This document shows positions 20,318 through 29,974 of a stretch of 64,000 nt of DNA, piece after piece (position 1 is the stretch's first letter; every line of letters starts with the position of its first letter). Position numbers and translations under genes: made by a program. Source of the stretch: Halomonas campaniensis (GTDB lineage Bacteria > Pseudomonadota > Gammaproteobacteria > Pseudomonadales > Halomonadaceae). Location: contig NZ_JPUA01000034.1 in assembly GCF_002211105.1 (NCBI RefSeq), positions 294,696 through 358,695 of the forward strand. Reading direction: 5' to 3'. The notes beneath the pieces were generated by a model, which saw nothing but the letters and a program-made list of their open reading frames with translations, did no database searches and was not told where the DNA came from.

Positions 20318-20350
20318 GGGCGGGCCTAGTCTTTTTAGGCCCGCCCATTT
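20318..20350. terminator. Rho-independent terminator
   Basis: A perfect 11-bp stem GGGCGGGCCTA / TAGGCCCGCCC with a 7-nt loop, followed by ATTTATTTT. It sits between the peptide genes and the 3' end of the minus-strand RND gene, and could end transcription from the peptide genes or from both directions. Confidence 0.85.
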
Positions 20351-20371
20351 ATTTTCAGGCTTCCATTTGAT

Positions 20372-23300
20372 TCAGTAAGATTGATCCCTACGCAATGATA
20401 CCCACCTTGCAAGACGCTGTTGTCCGCTCATGGCAGCTACCATCAAACTGGGCAGGAAGGTCAGCGTGATGACCGTGGAGAATGCGATGCCAAACATCAC
20501 GATGGCGCCGAGGCCACGGTAGAGTTCAGTGCCTGCCCCGGGGATCAGTACCAGCGGGGCGATGCCGAAGATGGTGGTCAGGCTGGACATCAGGATCGCG
20601 CGCAGACGGATATTGACCGCATCATCGACGGCCGCGACGATGGATTCCGCGCCTTCTTCCAGCCGCTTGTAGGTTTCCTGAACGATCAGTATCGGGTTGT
20701 TGACGACGGAGCCGAGCAATACCAGGAAGCCGAGTAGCGTGATCATATCGAAAGGCTGGTGGATGCCAAACGGAGCGCCGAGGCCATTGAGTATGGCCAA
20801 GCCAAGAATCCCGCCCGCGAGTCCCAGTGGGATTGTGGCCATGACGAATAACGGCCGCCCCCAGTGGCGGAAAATCGCTACCAGCATCAGATAGCATAAT
20901 AAGACCGCGATCATGAAATTACCCGAGACCGCTTCGCGGGTGGCTTGCAGCTGGTCGCTGGCGCCGGTGATATCTATCGATACTCCGTGAGGGATCTCGC
21001 CAGCGACACACATGGCCTCAATCAACTCGTTTTCCACGCGCTCGACGCCCGTTTCCAGCGCCACCGAACGCGGCGGCACGATATTCAGCGTCACCGTACG
21101 GCGCCCGTCCAACCGCCGAATGCTGTCCGTATCGACGGACTCGTTCAAATCGGCCAATGCGGAAAGTGGCAGCACGTCGCCAGACGGTGTGGCAATGGGC
21201 AGGTCACCCAGGCGATCCGCCCGCTGCTCGCTACCCGCGCTGCTGAACAGGTAGATGTCGACCCGGCGGTCATCGAGGATCATCTGGTCGGCGAACGCAC
21301 CATCGCTTAGCGCCGCCACGGAATAGCCAAAGCGTTCCGCATCGAGCCCGACTTCCACCAGTCGCTCCCACCGAGGCTGGATCTCCAGCAATAACTGATC
21401 CAGGCTGAGTGAGCTCGGTTCTGAACCAATCTGCGCGTCGTCGAACAGTGCTCCTGCGCGGGCATAGGCAAGGCTCGCAACCTGATAGATCTCGGCAAGA
21501 TCAGAGCCGGAAATGTCCATGTTGATACTGCGCGTACCGCCATCGTTGGTGGAGATGATGGAGCCCCGTGAGGCGAATGCGCGCATGCCCGGCCAGGCCG
21601 TAAAGCGCGCCTCGAGGGCGCCCATTAACAATAACACGAATGCCCTGGGCGTCGACGAACATGGCGAAGAAGCGTAGTGCGGGCATATTCGTTTCGCCAC
21701 GGTGGAAGCGTGCCGGTTCGTCATCAAGACGCTGCTGCAGCTCCGGGATTAGCTCCTGCGCGATGGATTCCATCTCCGTCAGGTTGTAGCCCGGCGGTGC
21801 GATCATTGTAGAGAAGATGCGTGCCTCTTCGCCTTCCGGCAAGTACTCAGCCGGAGGGGTTAGCCACACCACGACCCATGCCGACAAGCCAAGCGTGCCG
21901 AGTAGAATCGCTATTCGCCGTATCGGACGGCGATAGGCGCGGGTGATCCAACGGCCGATGCGGTCAAAGGCGCCGTCCTCGACGGTAACTCCTGGCTGGA
22001 TTGCCGGTAGCAGTCGTGCCGCCATCGCCGGTAGCACGGTCACCGCAACGGCCATCGACGCAAGAATAGAAGAGGAAATCGCAATCGCGATATCCGAATA
22101 GAGCTGTCCGGCTTCCTCCTGAATGAACAGCGTGGGGGCAAATACCAGGACTGACGTAAGCGTGCTCGCCATGACCGCCGTCCAGACCCGGCGCACGCCC
22201 GCCACTGCGGCATCGAAGGGTTTCAGGCCGCGTCGCCGTGCCTGGTCGATGCTTTCGAGGACGACGATGGTGTTATCCAGTGTCATGCCGATGGCAAACG
22301 CTACGCCGGCCAATGAGATAACGTTCAGCGTCCGGCCTGCGAGTAACAGGCCTATAAAAGCGGCGATCGTACAGACCGGTATGGCAATCACCCCGACAAA
22401 GGTGCTGCGCGCTGAACGCAGGAAGGCAAACATTATCAGTGTTGCCAGCAATGTCCCGAGCAAAAGGTTATTCCAGACGTTGGCGACCGAGTCCTCAACG
22501 TAGCGCGCATCTTCGTTGATCAGCGTCATTTCAAGACCCAGCGGCGCCAGAATCTCGTCGCTGATCGCCTCGACTGCCGGCAGTACGGCATACTTGGTCT
22601 GGACGACATTCGATCCCGTTTCGCGGCGCACCGCCAGGATCAGTGAAGGTAGGCCGTTATAGAATGCCTGGGTACGCATTTCATGGTGACTGAGCCGGAT
22701 ATTGGCCAGTTCGGAGAGCCGCATCAAGGCGCCCTGACGCTCGGCAATAATCAACTCGCCCATATCGGCGGGCTCGCGGAAGCGGCCGATCGTGCGGGCC
22801 ATCACACTGCGCTTTCCACTGTCCAGGTCGCCCGCTGAACTGTCGACGTTACGGGTCTGCAGTGCATTGCGAACATCGGTCATGTCGAGCCCGCGTTCGG
22901 CCAAACGGTACGGATCGATTTCTACGCGCACCTGACGTGCTTCCGCACCCCATATTTCCACGAGCGAAACACCATTGACACGCTCCAGACGGGGGCGCAC
23001 CTCATCCTCCAGAAAGTTACGCATCATCGCCAGATCGAGGTTTTCCCCACTTTCCGCACGTGGCCCGATGCGGAAATACATGAAGGGTTCGTCCGAGGAA
23101 GAGACTGTTGTCAGGGCGGGGGCATCGACGTTTTCAGGGTAGCTGGATACTTGGCTAAGTGCGTTGTTGGTGCGTATCAGCGCTTCATTAATGTCGACGC
23201 CGAAGGGAAACTCCAGCTCGATACTGGCTTGGCCGATGCTGGCGGTGGATACCATTCGTTGGAGATTGGGCAAGGTACGTAGGTATTGTTCCTGCTCGAT

Positions 23301-23489
23301 AAGGATCTCTTGCTCCACGTCACGGGGAGACGCCCCAGGCCAGCTTGTCTCCACGCTGATGGTGCGTACTTCCAGGTCGGGGATCATCTGAACCGGTACA
23401 CGCAGTGCAGCAGTGATCCCCAGTAAGCAAAGGATCAGAACCGCGACGGCAATCAGGGTGCTGTGGTGAATAACGCGTCCGAAATCCAT
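20372..23489 (-). pseudogene. RND-family permease, interrupted by a frameshift
   Basis: The two halves of one RND exporter lie in different frames. The N-terminal half starts at 23489 (MDFGRVIHHSTLI) and leaves its family sequence near 21620-21640 after FFAMFVDAQGIRVI. The second half resumes in the next frame with LLLMGALEARFTAWPGMRAF and runs to 20372. Together they give about 1040 residues, the normal RND length, so a small indel is the simplest cause. The pump belongs to a divergent RND group: the TM4 motif is TLDNTIVV, with Asn at the second aspartate position of AcrB, and the TM10 lysine position is Val (GSVVNNPILIV). The adaptor gene lies 3 nt upstream in the same operon. Confidence 0.88.
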
Positions 23490-23492
23490 ATG

Positions 23493-24596
23493 TTAGCGCT
23501 CCACCACTTCTACGGACTGACCATCGGTCAGGGCCTCATTGCCTCGGGTGACGACCTGATCGCCCGGGCGCAGGGTGTCACCCGCGACGACGACCAGATC
23601 GCCCTGTTCATACAGAACTTGCACCTGGCGCCGGCGGGCGATGCGTTCATTGTCTGTGTCATCAACGATGTAGACGCTGTGACTGCCATCCGGTTGGCGC
23701 AGCAACGCATCGCGACTGATGGCCAACGTATCGGTTGCTTGCGGGGGTAAAGAAATTTCTGCTCGGGCGGAGGTGCCAGGAAGTAACCGACCCTGTGAAT
23801 CGTTTACCAGTAGGCGAAGTAGAAAGGTTCTCGCCTCGGGGTCGGTGACGGGAACCCGTGCAATGATCTGCGCTGGCAATGGAGTGTCACCCAGCGTATC
23901 GGCAAATACCTGCGCTTGTGTCTGATCATCCAACTGCTCAAATCGCTCTTGGGGCACTTGCACATCCAGACGTACACGATCAATCGCAACTAACGATAAC
24001 ACCGGCGTTCCCCGTTGCACCCATTCGCCAACTTCGGTGAGTTTTTCGGCGACGACGCCTGGGAAAGGGGCTGGCAAACTGTGCCGTTCAACCAGTTCTT
24101 CCTGCTCTCGTGTGGCTGCCTGAGCGGAGGCTGCCGATGCCCGTGCTAGGTTTAGCCTAGCGACACGCGATGCGACCTCTGTTGCGGGGATGGCCTGGCG
24201 TTCAGCAAGCCGCTGTGCCTCATTAACCAAGCGCTCGGCCTCACGTACCGAGGCGTTTGCCTCTTCCTCCTGAGCACGAGCACGCATGAGCGCCTGTTGT
24301 ACAAGGGCCGGATCGAGTTCCAGCAGTACCTGCCCGGTCTCAACATGATCACCCGCGTCAACATGCACGTGAGCCACGAGCCCGTCTGCGCGTGGGGAGA
24401 GGCGTGTCTGGCGCTCAGCGGTTAGGGTACCCGGAAGTGACAACTGCTCGCCTAACGTCGCCAGTTCCGCTGGTGCCACTGAGATAGGTACGGCAGCACG
24501 CTCATTGTTACTTATATTATTGTCAGGAGGGGCGCCACAGGCCGTCAGTAGGAAACAGGTTAACCCAGAAAGCCAGAATTTGATGGTCATGGTCAT
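23493..24596 (-). CDS. RND periplasmic adaptor (HlyD/MexE-type lipoprotein)
   Basis: A 367-residue membrane-fusion protein that would link an RND pump to an outer-membrane channel. The N terminus has a lipoprotein signal with lipobox LTAC. The two biotinyl-lipoyl halves flank a coiled-coil hairpin (ALMRARAQEEEANASVREAERL to ASAAQAATREQEELVERH), followed by the beta-barrel domain and C-terminal DQVVTRGNEALTDGQSVEV. A GGAGAG ribosome site fits the second ATG (24590) better than the first at 24596. It is upstream of and nearly touches the frameshifted RND permease, so the adaptor may be orphaned. Confidence 0.92.
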   Translation of the reverse strand: MTMTIKFWLSGLTCFLLTACGAPPDNNISNNERAAVPISVAPAELATLGEQLSLPGTLTAERQTRLSPRADGLVAHVHVDAGDHVETGQVLLELDPALVQQALMRARAQEEEANASVREAERLVNEAQRLAERQAIPATEVASRVARLNLARASAASAQAATREQEELVERHSLPAPFPGVVAEKLTEVGEWVQRGTPVLSLVAIDRVRLDVQVPQERFEQLDDQTQAQVFADTLGDTPLPAQIIARVPVTDPEARTFLLRLLVNDSQGRLLPGTSARAEISLPPQATDTLAISRDALLRQPDGSHSVYIVDDTDNERIARRRQVQVLYEQGDLVVVAGDTLRPGDQVVTRGNEALTDGQSVEVVER

Positions 24597-25230
24597 TCTC
24601 TCCGGCCATCCTCTGCTAGGAGAAAAGCCATCAGTGGGTTAAATAACCAAGCCTTGAAGAATAAAAATGTATCGGACAGGTTTCTAAGTTCCATAGCTTT
24701 TCTAAACTCTTCCAAAGGATCGAAGACGGCAGCATCTGCGAAGGCTATCGATTGTTACCAAGGCCCTACCTACTATTAATGCTTCGCTGCTCTCTATATG
24801 TGATTATCTCTGCTTACCGAGCCGGACTATCAAAACTTTTCGCTGGGAATGAAAAAGTAAGCCATGGTTGTACCCACAGTGTGTCAAAGATTGGTTATTT
24901 TGTAGCAAGGTGCATCAAGGCAGCTAAAGCGCGGTAAATATTGCTGAAGCTAAGCAGCTACTTATCCACCGGAGGAGGTTTCTATAGCGAATGGTCGAGG
25001 TCAAACTCATCGAATGCTAAACCGTGGTTTCAGGCGAATACTGATTGACGGTCGGGGGGAGTTTCTGAGGCTTACCGATTGGGCGTCCTCCGTCTTGCGA
25101 GTGATACGGTGCTGCTACCTGTATCTTCCAGCAAGTATATTCGGGGGCTGCTTTTCTCAGATTTTGCGGTCGAGTCGTTATTGATGGTTATTTCGCCGTT
25201 TGATTTTTAGCACAGCAATTAAGAAGTAGT
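24597..25230. other. Intergenic stretch, no gene seen
   Basis: About 630 nt with no coding frame I can support. The stretch is AT-rich, with stop codons in all frames, and shows no obvious repeats. It includes the promoter of the adaptor-RND operon on the minus strand. Confidence 0.5.
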
Positions 25231-25611
25231 TTAGGTCAGCAAGAATATAACTAAAAGAGTCCCTACGCCTGCCACTCCTATTATGTTGGTGAACTCTACT
25301 ATTTCATCCTCTATATCACTTGGTAGCCAAGCTGTAGTGCTTTTTGATTTTGTTTTGGAAAAGATTAAGGCCGTAGTGCTAGCTTCAACGCTGAAGACGG
25401 CAATGACGCTTTCAATTGATCCTGAATTAAAAAGCATCATGGGTAAAGCTAAAAAAGCGGTTAAAGTTATTGTAATGCGTAAAGCAAAGCACTGTGAGTG
25501 GCTTAGTGTTCCAGGGGATTCCGGGAACCAAACATTTGAGAATGACGTATTCTCTTTCATGCATAGCGTTACAAAAAAACGCTTGGATAGTGAAAGTATA
25601 GATATAACCAT
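25231..25611 (-). CDS. Hypothetical small membrane protein
   Basis: A weakly supported 126-residue frame. From the ATG at 25611, which has AGGTG 8 nt upstream, it reads MVISILSLSKRFFV, then contains a hydrophobic helix (ITITLTAFLALPMMLF), a hydrophilic region (SDIEDEIVEF) and a C-terminal TM helix (IIGVAGVGTLLVIFLLT). The frame is open to 25632. The base composition is AT-rich compared with neighbours, suggesting acquired or orphan DNA. A longer plus-strand frame overlaps it but looks like shadow translation. Confidence 0.35.
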   Translation of the reverse strand: MVISILSLSKRFFVTLCMKENTSFSNVWFPESPGTLSHSQCFALRITITLTAFLALPMMLFNSGSIESVIAVFSVEASTTALIFSKTKSKSTTAWLPSDIEDEIVEFTNIIGVAGVGTLLVIFLLT

Positions 25612-25666
25612 TTTATTGCACCTATTCTCCATGAGCCCCGAAAAGCTCAGCCGGGGGGGACGTCGA

Positions 25667-26818
25667 TCAGTCTCCTGTTACCTCGCGAATATCATCGAGG
25701 AGGTCGTCAAAGTAGGGATTCCAGGTCAGGCGAGCGTGATATTTTTCCGCGCCGCTCTGACCCCATGCGCCGAACCAGAGGGTCTCTGGGTCATCGGGTG
25801 GCGCGAGACCATCCTGGCCGTTTTCCAGCATGAGGTAGCTACCCGCTTGACCGTAATAGGTATTCTCGGGCGCAAACAGCACATTCATATGGGAGAAGGT
25901 GCTGATTCGCCGGTCGGGTAAATGGCTGGTAAAGGCGGTGACACGCGGATCGTCAAGGTTTTGTGGTGTGTCCCCGTACCATACGAAGCGTGATTTACGA
26001 TTGGGAAAGCGGTTTTGAAAGGCAGTGAGCGTCGCGTTGGGGTTAAGGACGCTATCATGCTGGCTCATCGTTATGAGTACGGGTTTATCAAAGTGTGCGG
26101 TGTCGAGATTTTTTTGCACGGTACTGACCGAGCGATAATAGAGAGAGGCACCGTGCGTAGGAAGCGACTGGTAAGTGGCGATATTGTCCTCGTCATCAAT
26201 GTCGAGCCAGTCCCAAAAATAGGCAAGGGCTGGAGCAAGAAATAAATAGCTGCTACCGGGGTAAAATCCAGGAGAAAACAGCAGCAGGCCATCGACATTG
26301 TTGTCTGTGAACGCATGAGAGGTGACCAGGTTACCGCCGGTTGAGAAACCGCCAAGCCAAAGCTCATCGACCTCGGCTGCTAGCAGTTCGGCGTGATGGG
26401 CAATGATTTTTTCCCAATCCTCATTATCGGCTAGCATCAGGTCGGCGGGGCGTGTGCCGTGGCCAGGCAGAAGAATGGAGCGAACCAGCCAGCCGTCATT
26501 CGCCATGGCGGTGGCGATATCAATGAAATACCACGGGCTTGCGCCCAGTCCATGAACTAACAGGATACCGCGTTTCGCCGGTTTATCCGGGCGGAATTCG
26601 AACGGCGTATTGAGCTCTATTTCAAGGTCGCGGTCTTCACTGATGAAAGCGCGGTTATTCGCAATCCATGCACGAGTTTCGCGCACATATTGATCAAAAC
26701 TCTCCTGATCATAGGGAGGCAGGCTGCCTGAGGATTGAAAGCGTGGAGAATCCGGTGGCACGGCGCAGGAGGTCAGTAAGAAAAGTGTGAAAAGTAGAAC
26801 GCTAAGCCGACGAATCAT
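25667..26818 (-). CDS. Alpha/beta hydrolase lipoprotein
   Basis: A 383-residue serine hydrolase with a lipoprotein signal peptide (lipobox LTSC), so it is probably tethered in the cell envelope. Motifs in order: HGLGASPWYF (oxyanion), the nucleophile elbow GFSTGGNL, an Asp in SQHDSVLNP and a late His in STFSHMNVLF. The first part of the hydrolase domain resembles lysophospholipase/carboxylesterase sequences. The substrate is unknown. It seems monocistronic. Confidence 0.88.
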   Translation of the reverse strand: MIRRLSVLLFTLFLLTSCAVPPDSPRFQSSGSLPPYDQESFDQYVRETRAWIANNRAFISEDRDLEIELNTPFEFRPDKPAKRGILLVHGLGASPWYFIDIATAMANDGWLVRSILLPGHGTRPADLMLADNEDWEKIIAHHAELLAAEVDELWLGGFSTGGNLVTSHAFTDNNVDGLLLFSPGFYPGSSYLFLAPALAYFWDWLDIDDEDNIATYQSLPTHGASLYYRSVSTVQKNLDTAHFDKPVLITMSQHDSVLNPNATLTAFQNRFPNRKSRFVWYGDTPQNLDDPRVTAFTSHLPDRRISTFSHMNVLFAPENTYYGQAGSYLMLENGQDGLAPPDDPETLWFGAWGQSGAEKYHARLTWNPYFDDLLDDIREVTGD

Positions 26819-26947
26819 GAAAGCCTCTCTGTAGTTGCTTGCCTCTGACAGAGAGTCACCAATGTGCTCCCCTTACTTAGAATGATTGGGCAGGCGGGCT
26901 GTGTAGTGTTTAACGAGCAGCTTGATTATTTTGACTGTTACGGTCAT

Positions 26948-27373
26948 TTAGCCGTTTAAGGCAAACCCCGGCAGCACTGCCTCGGCCTCGATAGCGATTA
27001 ACCATTCCGGTTCGGCAAGGCCGTACACAATTAACCAGGTGGCGGCCGGCGGTGCGATAGGGAATCGGTGCTTCAACGCCTCCATCACTACCTGCTGTTC
27101 ATACCGCACGGATTCGGCTAAGTAGATTCGTAGCATTACCACCCGCGTGAGATCGCCCCCAAGACTTGTTAGTAACCGTTCGATATTGTCGAGTGCTGCC
27201 TGGGTCTGCTCGGGCAACTCTGGGCCCGCTAAATGGCCCTCGGTGTCGACGCCCACCTGGCTCGACATCAGCACCCGGGTGCCACCCTGAACTAATACGG
27301 CTTGGCTATGGCCTTCGGTCAACGTATTGGGCAGGTTGGGCGGGTTTAATGGTTTGCGTCTTAAAATTTGCAT
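26948..27373 (-). CDS. RidA/YjgF-family protein
   Basis: A 141-residue RidA-fold protein. Members hydrolyse reactive enamine/imine intermediates or have related roles. The start is set by AAGGAGG five nt before the ATG at 27373 (MQILRRKPLNPPNLP); the open frame further upstream is not supported. The core has LTRVVMLRIYLAES and PPAATWLIVYGLAEP. The arginine used by canonical RidA near the C terminus is not clear, so it may belong to a non-RidA (Rid4-7) subgroup. It is a stand-alone gene. Confidence 0.88.
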   Translation of the reverse strand: MQILRRKPLNPPNLPNTLTEGHSQAVLVQGGTRVLMSSQVGVDTEGHLAGPELPEQTQAALDNIERLLTSLGGDLTRVVMLRIYLAESVRYEQQVVMEALKHRFPIAPPAATWLIVYGLAEPEWLIAIEAEAVLPGFALNG

Positions 27374-27553
27374 GACCACCTCCTTAGTACGTTCATAGGG
27401 TCGCTTGTAAGGATGACCATTCAATCGCGCCTGATACTCTGTTGGATGAACAATGGCCGCTGTTTGTCAGCATGTATTCAATACATACAGTCAACGTCGT
27501 CGCTAATTTGTATTCTGGTTAAGAGCTTCTATGTTCGACGAGCCGATGGTTCC

Positions 27554-27590
27554 ACTATCGGCCTACTTTTCTTTCTCGTTTCTTACTGAC
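27554..27590. promoter_or_regulatory. Inverted copy of the 30.9-kb divergent promoter
   Basis: This 37-nt block matches the reverse complement of 30897-30933 at about 33 of 37 positions, including a perfect 20-mer (27571-27590). It contains TCTTTC-N5-TCTTAC, an 11-bp-spaced direct repeat as in OmpR-family response-regulator sites. Weaker similarity continues to about 27630. No obvious gene is expressed from it: RidA is 180 nt away and a LuxR remnant is on the other side. Confidence 0.6.
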
Positions 27591-27635
27591 ATTACGTTTT
27601 CGCCAAACCGCCTTGCAATGTGTAAGACCCACCCT

Positions 27636-27797
27636 CTAAAGCAGGTCTGCTGTGAACGCCCTGAGTTTGGCCGCAGCACGTGTGGTGCTGTTTAGTTTTC
27701 AGAAAATGCTCGCAACATGGGTAGCGACGCTGCTGGGGCTGATATCCAGAGCGCGGGCGGTTTCTTTATTACTCGCACCATTGATAACCAGCCTGGA
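27636..27797 (-). pseudogene. LuxR-family HTH remnant (GerE domain fragment)
   Basis: The minus strand reads RLVINGASNKETARALDIS and then PSSVATHVASIF, an unmistakable LuxR/GerE recognition helix. A TGA follows, but one frame over the sequence continues KLNSTTRAAAKLRAF, the expected C terminus, ending at a TAG at 27636. A one-base loss at the conserved SKL step explains the break. Nothing upstream encodes a regulator N-terminal domain, so this is a 5'-truncated and frameshifted relic lying just beyond the 3' end of the sensor kinase gene. Confidence 0.65.
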
Positions 27798-27870
27798 GAC
27801 GTTGTCCGGGGGAACCACTCTTGGGGGGGGCATGGCGCCGAGGCGGGGAACCACCCATGCCACTGCCTTT

Positions 27871-29319
27871 TCAAATGGCCTTGGGTGGGCGTTTATCTTG
27901 ACGGTGGTACACGCGTTCGCTGGTAATTTTTTCGCGGGAATCGCTTGCACTGGCCTCGTTTTCTCTGCATAAGGTCATGATCAACCCGGGATGGGCGTTG
28001 TGGGCCGAAAGCTCCCAACCGTGTGCCATGGCAATCTCTTGGCAGATGGCCAGCCCCAAGCCTGCTCCATGGTCGCGCCGATGCGCCCCACGCCAGAAGC
28101 GTGAGAACAGCAGGGCCAATTGCTCTGGTTCGACGCCTGGGCCACGGTCACGCACAGTTATTATATTTTCCTGGATCTCCATGCTGACAAGGGTCTGCTC
28201 GGGGGCATGCTGGATGGCGTTCTCCAGCAAATTCTTGAGCAGGGTGAAGCATGCCCCGCGATCAGCCTTCCATGTCACCCCTTGATCCGGGGCAAGCACC
28301 GTTAAATGCACGTCGGCGGACTCTGCCATGCGCTGTAAGTAGGTAGAAGCCTCGTGGGCGATGTCCTGCATCCGAACAACGCTAAACTGGTAGCTGTGTG
28401 CCTCGCTCGCTTCGGCCAGCAGTAGCAGTTGTTGCACTTGGCGCGTCATGTACTCGACATCGCTCAATAGCGCCTCACGATCATTGTTACCATCTGCGAT
28501 CAATTCAATCTGTGCACGAATCAACGCCAGTGGCGTTTTTAACTCGTGTGCTGCATGGCCGAGAAACTCCTGCTGTAGGCGATAACCCCGCTCAAGGCGT
28601 TCCAGGGTGTGGTTGAAGCTATCCACTAGTGGCGCAATCTCTGCGGGCACCGCGTCCGTATTCAGCCGGGCGTTGATGGAGCGCGGCGAGATGGCCGCCG
28701 CGGACTCCGATACGTCTCGCAATGGCTTGAGGGTGTAGCGCAGGGTAATATAGGCGCATAACCCGAAAGCGACGAACAGCACAAGTCCGAACACTGCCAC
28801 GGCAGCGACCACCTGCGGAAAGGACACGGTATAGACGACATCCAGGAACCTCGCACTGACCGCGAATTGCAGATACCACCTTCGCCCCTCATGCTCGAGG
28901 GGCTGCGTTGCGCCGTAGAAGGTCTTTCCCTCATGCTCGAAGGTGAAGTTGCCGCGTGCCAGCCGAACAAGATCGCCGTCGGCCGTCCAGAACTCCTCAC
29001 CTGAGCTGGAAAAGACGGCCACGTTTCCGGCTTCATCCAGAATCCGGTAAGCCGCTTCGCGCTGCGGACCCTCGTACAGCCAGGCGCGATCCTCCAGACT
29101 CGAGTCGAAGCCGACGGGTCGGCCGCGACTGTCGAACTCGATATTGTCTACTAGCCCCTCGGCCGCGTCGGCCAGATCCATACGAGCCAGTAGATCGCTC
29201 TTAAGCACCACTGCAGCAGCAATTACCAGCAGTGTGATACTCAGCACCATGCCCGCCACATAGGCCAGCAGCACTTTCAGCCTCAGGCTATTTAGCGTCA
29301 TCCGCTTGACGAAGCGCAT
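27871..29319 (-). CDS. Sensor histidine kinase (QseC/PmrB-like)
   Basis: A membrane sensor of about 482 residues paired with the response regulator next to it. TM1 is near the start (VLLAYVAGMVLSITLLVIAA), a periplasmic domain of about 130 residues follows, then TM2 (VVAAVAVFGLVLFVAFGLC), HAMP, and the kinase core: H-box HAAHELKTPLALI, N-box LLKNLLENAIQHAP, G1 DRGPGV and G2 HGAGLGLAI. I chose the ATG at 29319 (MRFVKRMTLNS), which overlaps the regulator gene by 32 nt and has AGAGG upstream; the ATG at 29301 is an alternative. Translational coupling in the MipA-RR-HK operon is likely. Confidence 0.93.
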   Translation of the reverse strand: MRFVKRMTLNSLRLKVLLAYVAGMVLSITLLVIAAAVVLKSDLLARMDLADAAEGLVDNIEFDSRGRPVGFDSSLEDRAWLYEGPQREAAYRILDEAGNVAVFSSSGEEFWTADGDLVRLARGNFTFEHEGKTFYGATQPLEHEGRRWYLQFAVSARFLDVVYTVSFPQVVAAVAVFGLVLFVAFGLCAYITLRYTLKPLRDVSESAAAISPRSINARLNTDAVPAEIAPLVDSFNHTLERLERGYRLQQEFLGHAAHELKTPLALIRAQIELIADGNNDREALLSDVEYMTRQVQQLLLLAEASEAHSYQFSVVRMQDIAHEASTYLQRMAESADVHLTVLAPDQGVTWKADRGACFTLLKNLLENAIQHAPEQTLVSMEIQENIITVRDRGPGVEPEQLALLFSRFWRGAHRRDHGAGLGLAICQEIAMAHGWELSAHNAHPGLIMTLCRENEASASDSREKITSERVYHRQDKRPPKAI

Positions 29320-29974
29320 ACCCCATTCCTCTGACGTTGGCGATCCGCTGGCGCGAGCCGATGGCCCGCAGCTTGCGGCGTAAACGGTGCAGGGCGACAT
29401 CCAGGGCGTTAGGTGTTACCGCCTCGCTTAGGCCCCAGGCCGCCGCTTCCAGCGCGCTGCGGCGTACGACCTCATCGTGCTTGTATAACAGCAACTGCAT
29501 AATGTGCAGTTCCGCCGGGGCAAGGGTAATACTCTCGTTCCCGCTAAACAGAACGCCGCTTTCCGTATGCAGTCTCAGGTCGCCGTGAATGGGGTCGATT
29601 GAATGGAATTCCACAGGGCGGCGTAGCAAGGCACGGACACGCGCCACCATCTCATCCATGGCAAACGGTTTGGGCAGGTAGTCGTCGGCGCCGGCTTCGA
29701 GGCCTTCTACCCGGTCATGCAGTGCATCGCGCGCCGTTAACACCAGGCAGGGCACGCTAAGGCCCGCGTTGCGCAGCTTCTTGAGCAGTAGCAGCCCGTC
29801 CCCATCCGGCAAGCCGCGATCGAGCACCAGTGCCTGGTAGGATATCTGCTGAACGGCAGCCCATGCTGCATCAATGCGGTCAACTACATCCACGGCGATG
29901 CCAGCGTTCACCAGCCCTTGGTGCATTAGCTGGGCTAGGCGATCGTGATCCTCGATCAGCAGTATCCGGCTCAT
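29288..29974 (-). CDS. Response regulator, OmpR/PhoB family (QseB/PmrA-like)
   Basis: A 228-residue regulator: receiver domain with acidic pair ED near residue 8, phospho-acceptor Asp in LVLDRGLPDGDG, Thr/Ala in LTARD and Lys in LPKPFAMDE, followed by a winged-helix DNA-binding domain ending RIANVRGMGYALR. It is 1-nt coupled to MipA upstream (TGATG) and overlaps the kinase downstream. The promoter at 30854-30870 has TCTTAC repeats at 11-bp spacing, as expected for binding by this family, so autoregulation and control of the divergent RND operon are likely. Confidence 0.95.
   Translation of the reverse strand: MSRILLIEDHDRLAQLMHQGLVNAGIAVDVVDRIDAAWAAVQQISYQALVLDRGLPDGDGLLLLKKLRNAGLSVPCLVLTARDALHDRVEGLEAGADDYLPKPFAMDEMVARVRALLRRPVEFHSIDPIHGDLRLHTESGVLFSGNESITLAPAELHIMQLLLYKHDEVVRRSALEAAAWGLSEAVTPNALDVALHRLRRKLRAIGSRQRIANVRGMGYALRQADDAK

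Noticed and set aside
25283-25921. 212-codon plus-strand frame
   Set aside because: It overlaps the 3' end of the lipoprotein hydrolase on the other strand, with low-complexity composition and no domain; the minus-strand frame looks more protein-like.
27652-27972. 106-codon plus-strand frame
   Set aside because: It is opposite the LuxR relic and the 3' end of the kinase gene; its hydrophobic look comes from antisense codons.
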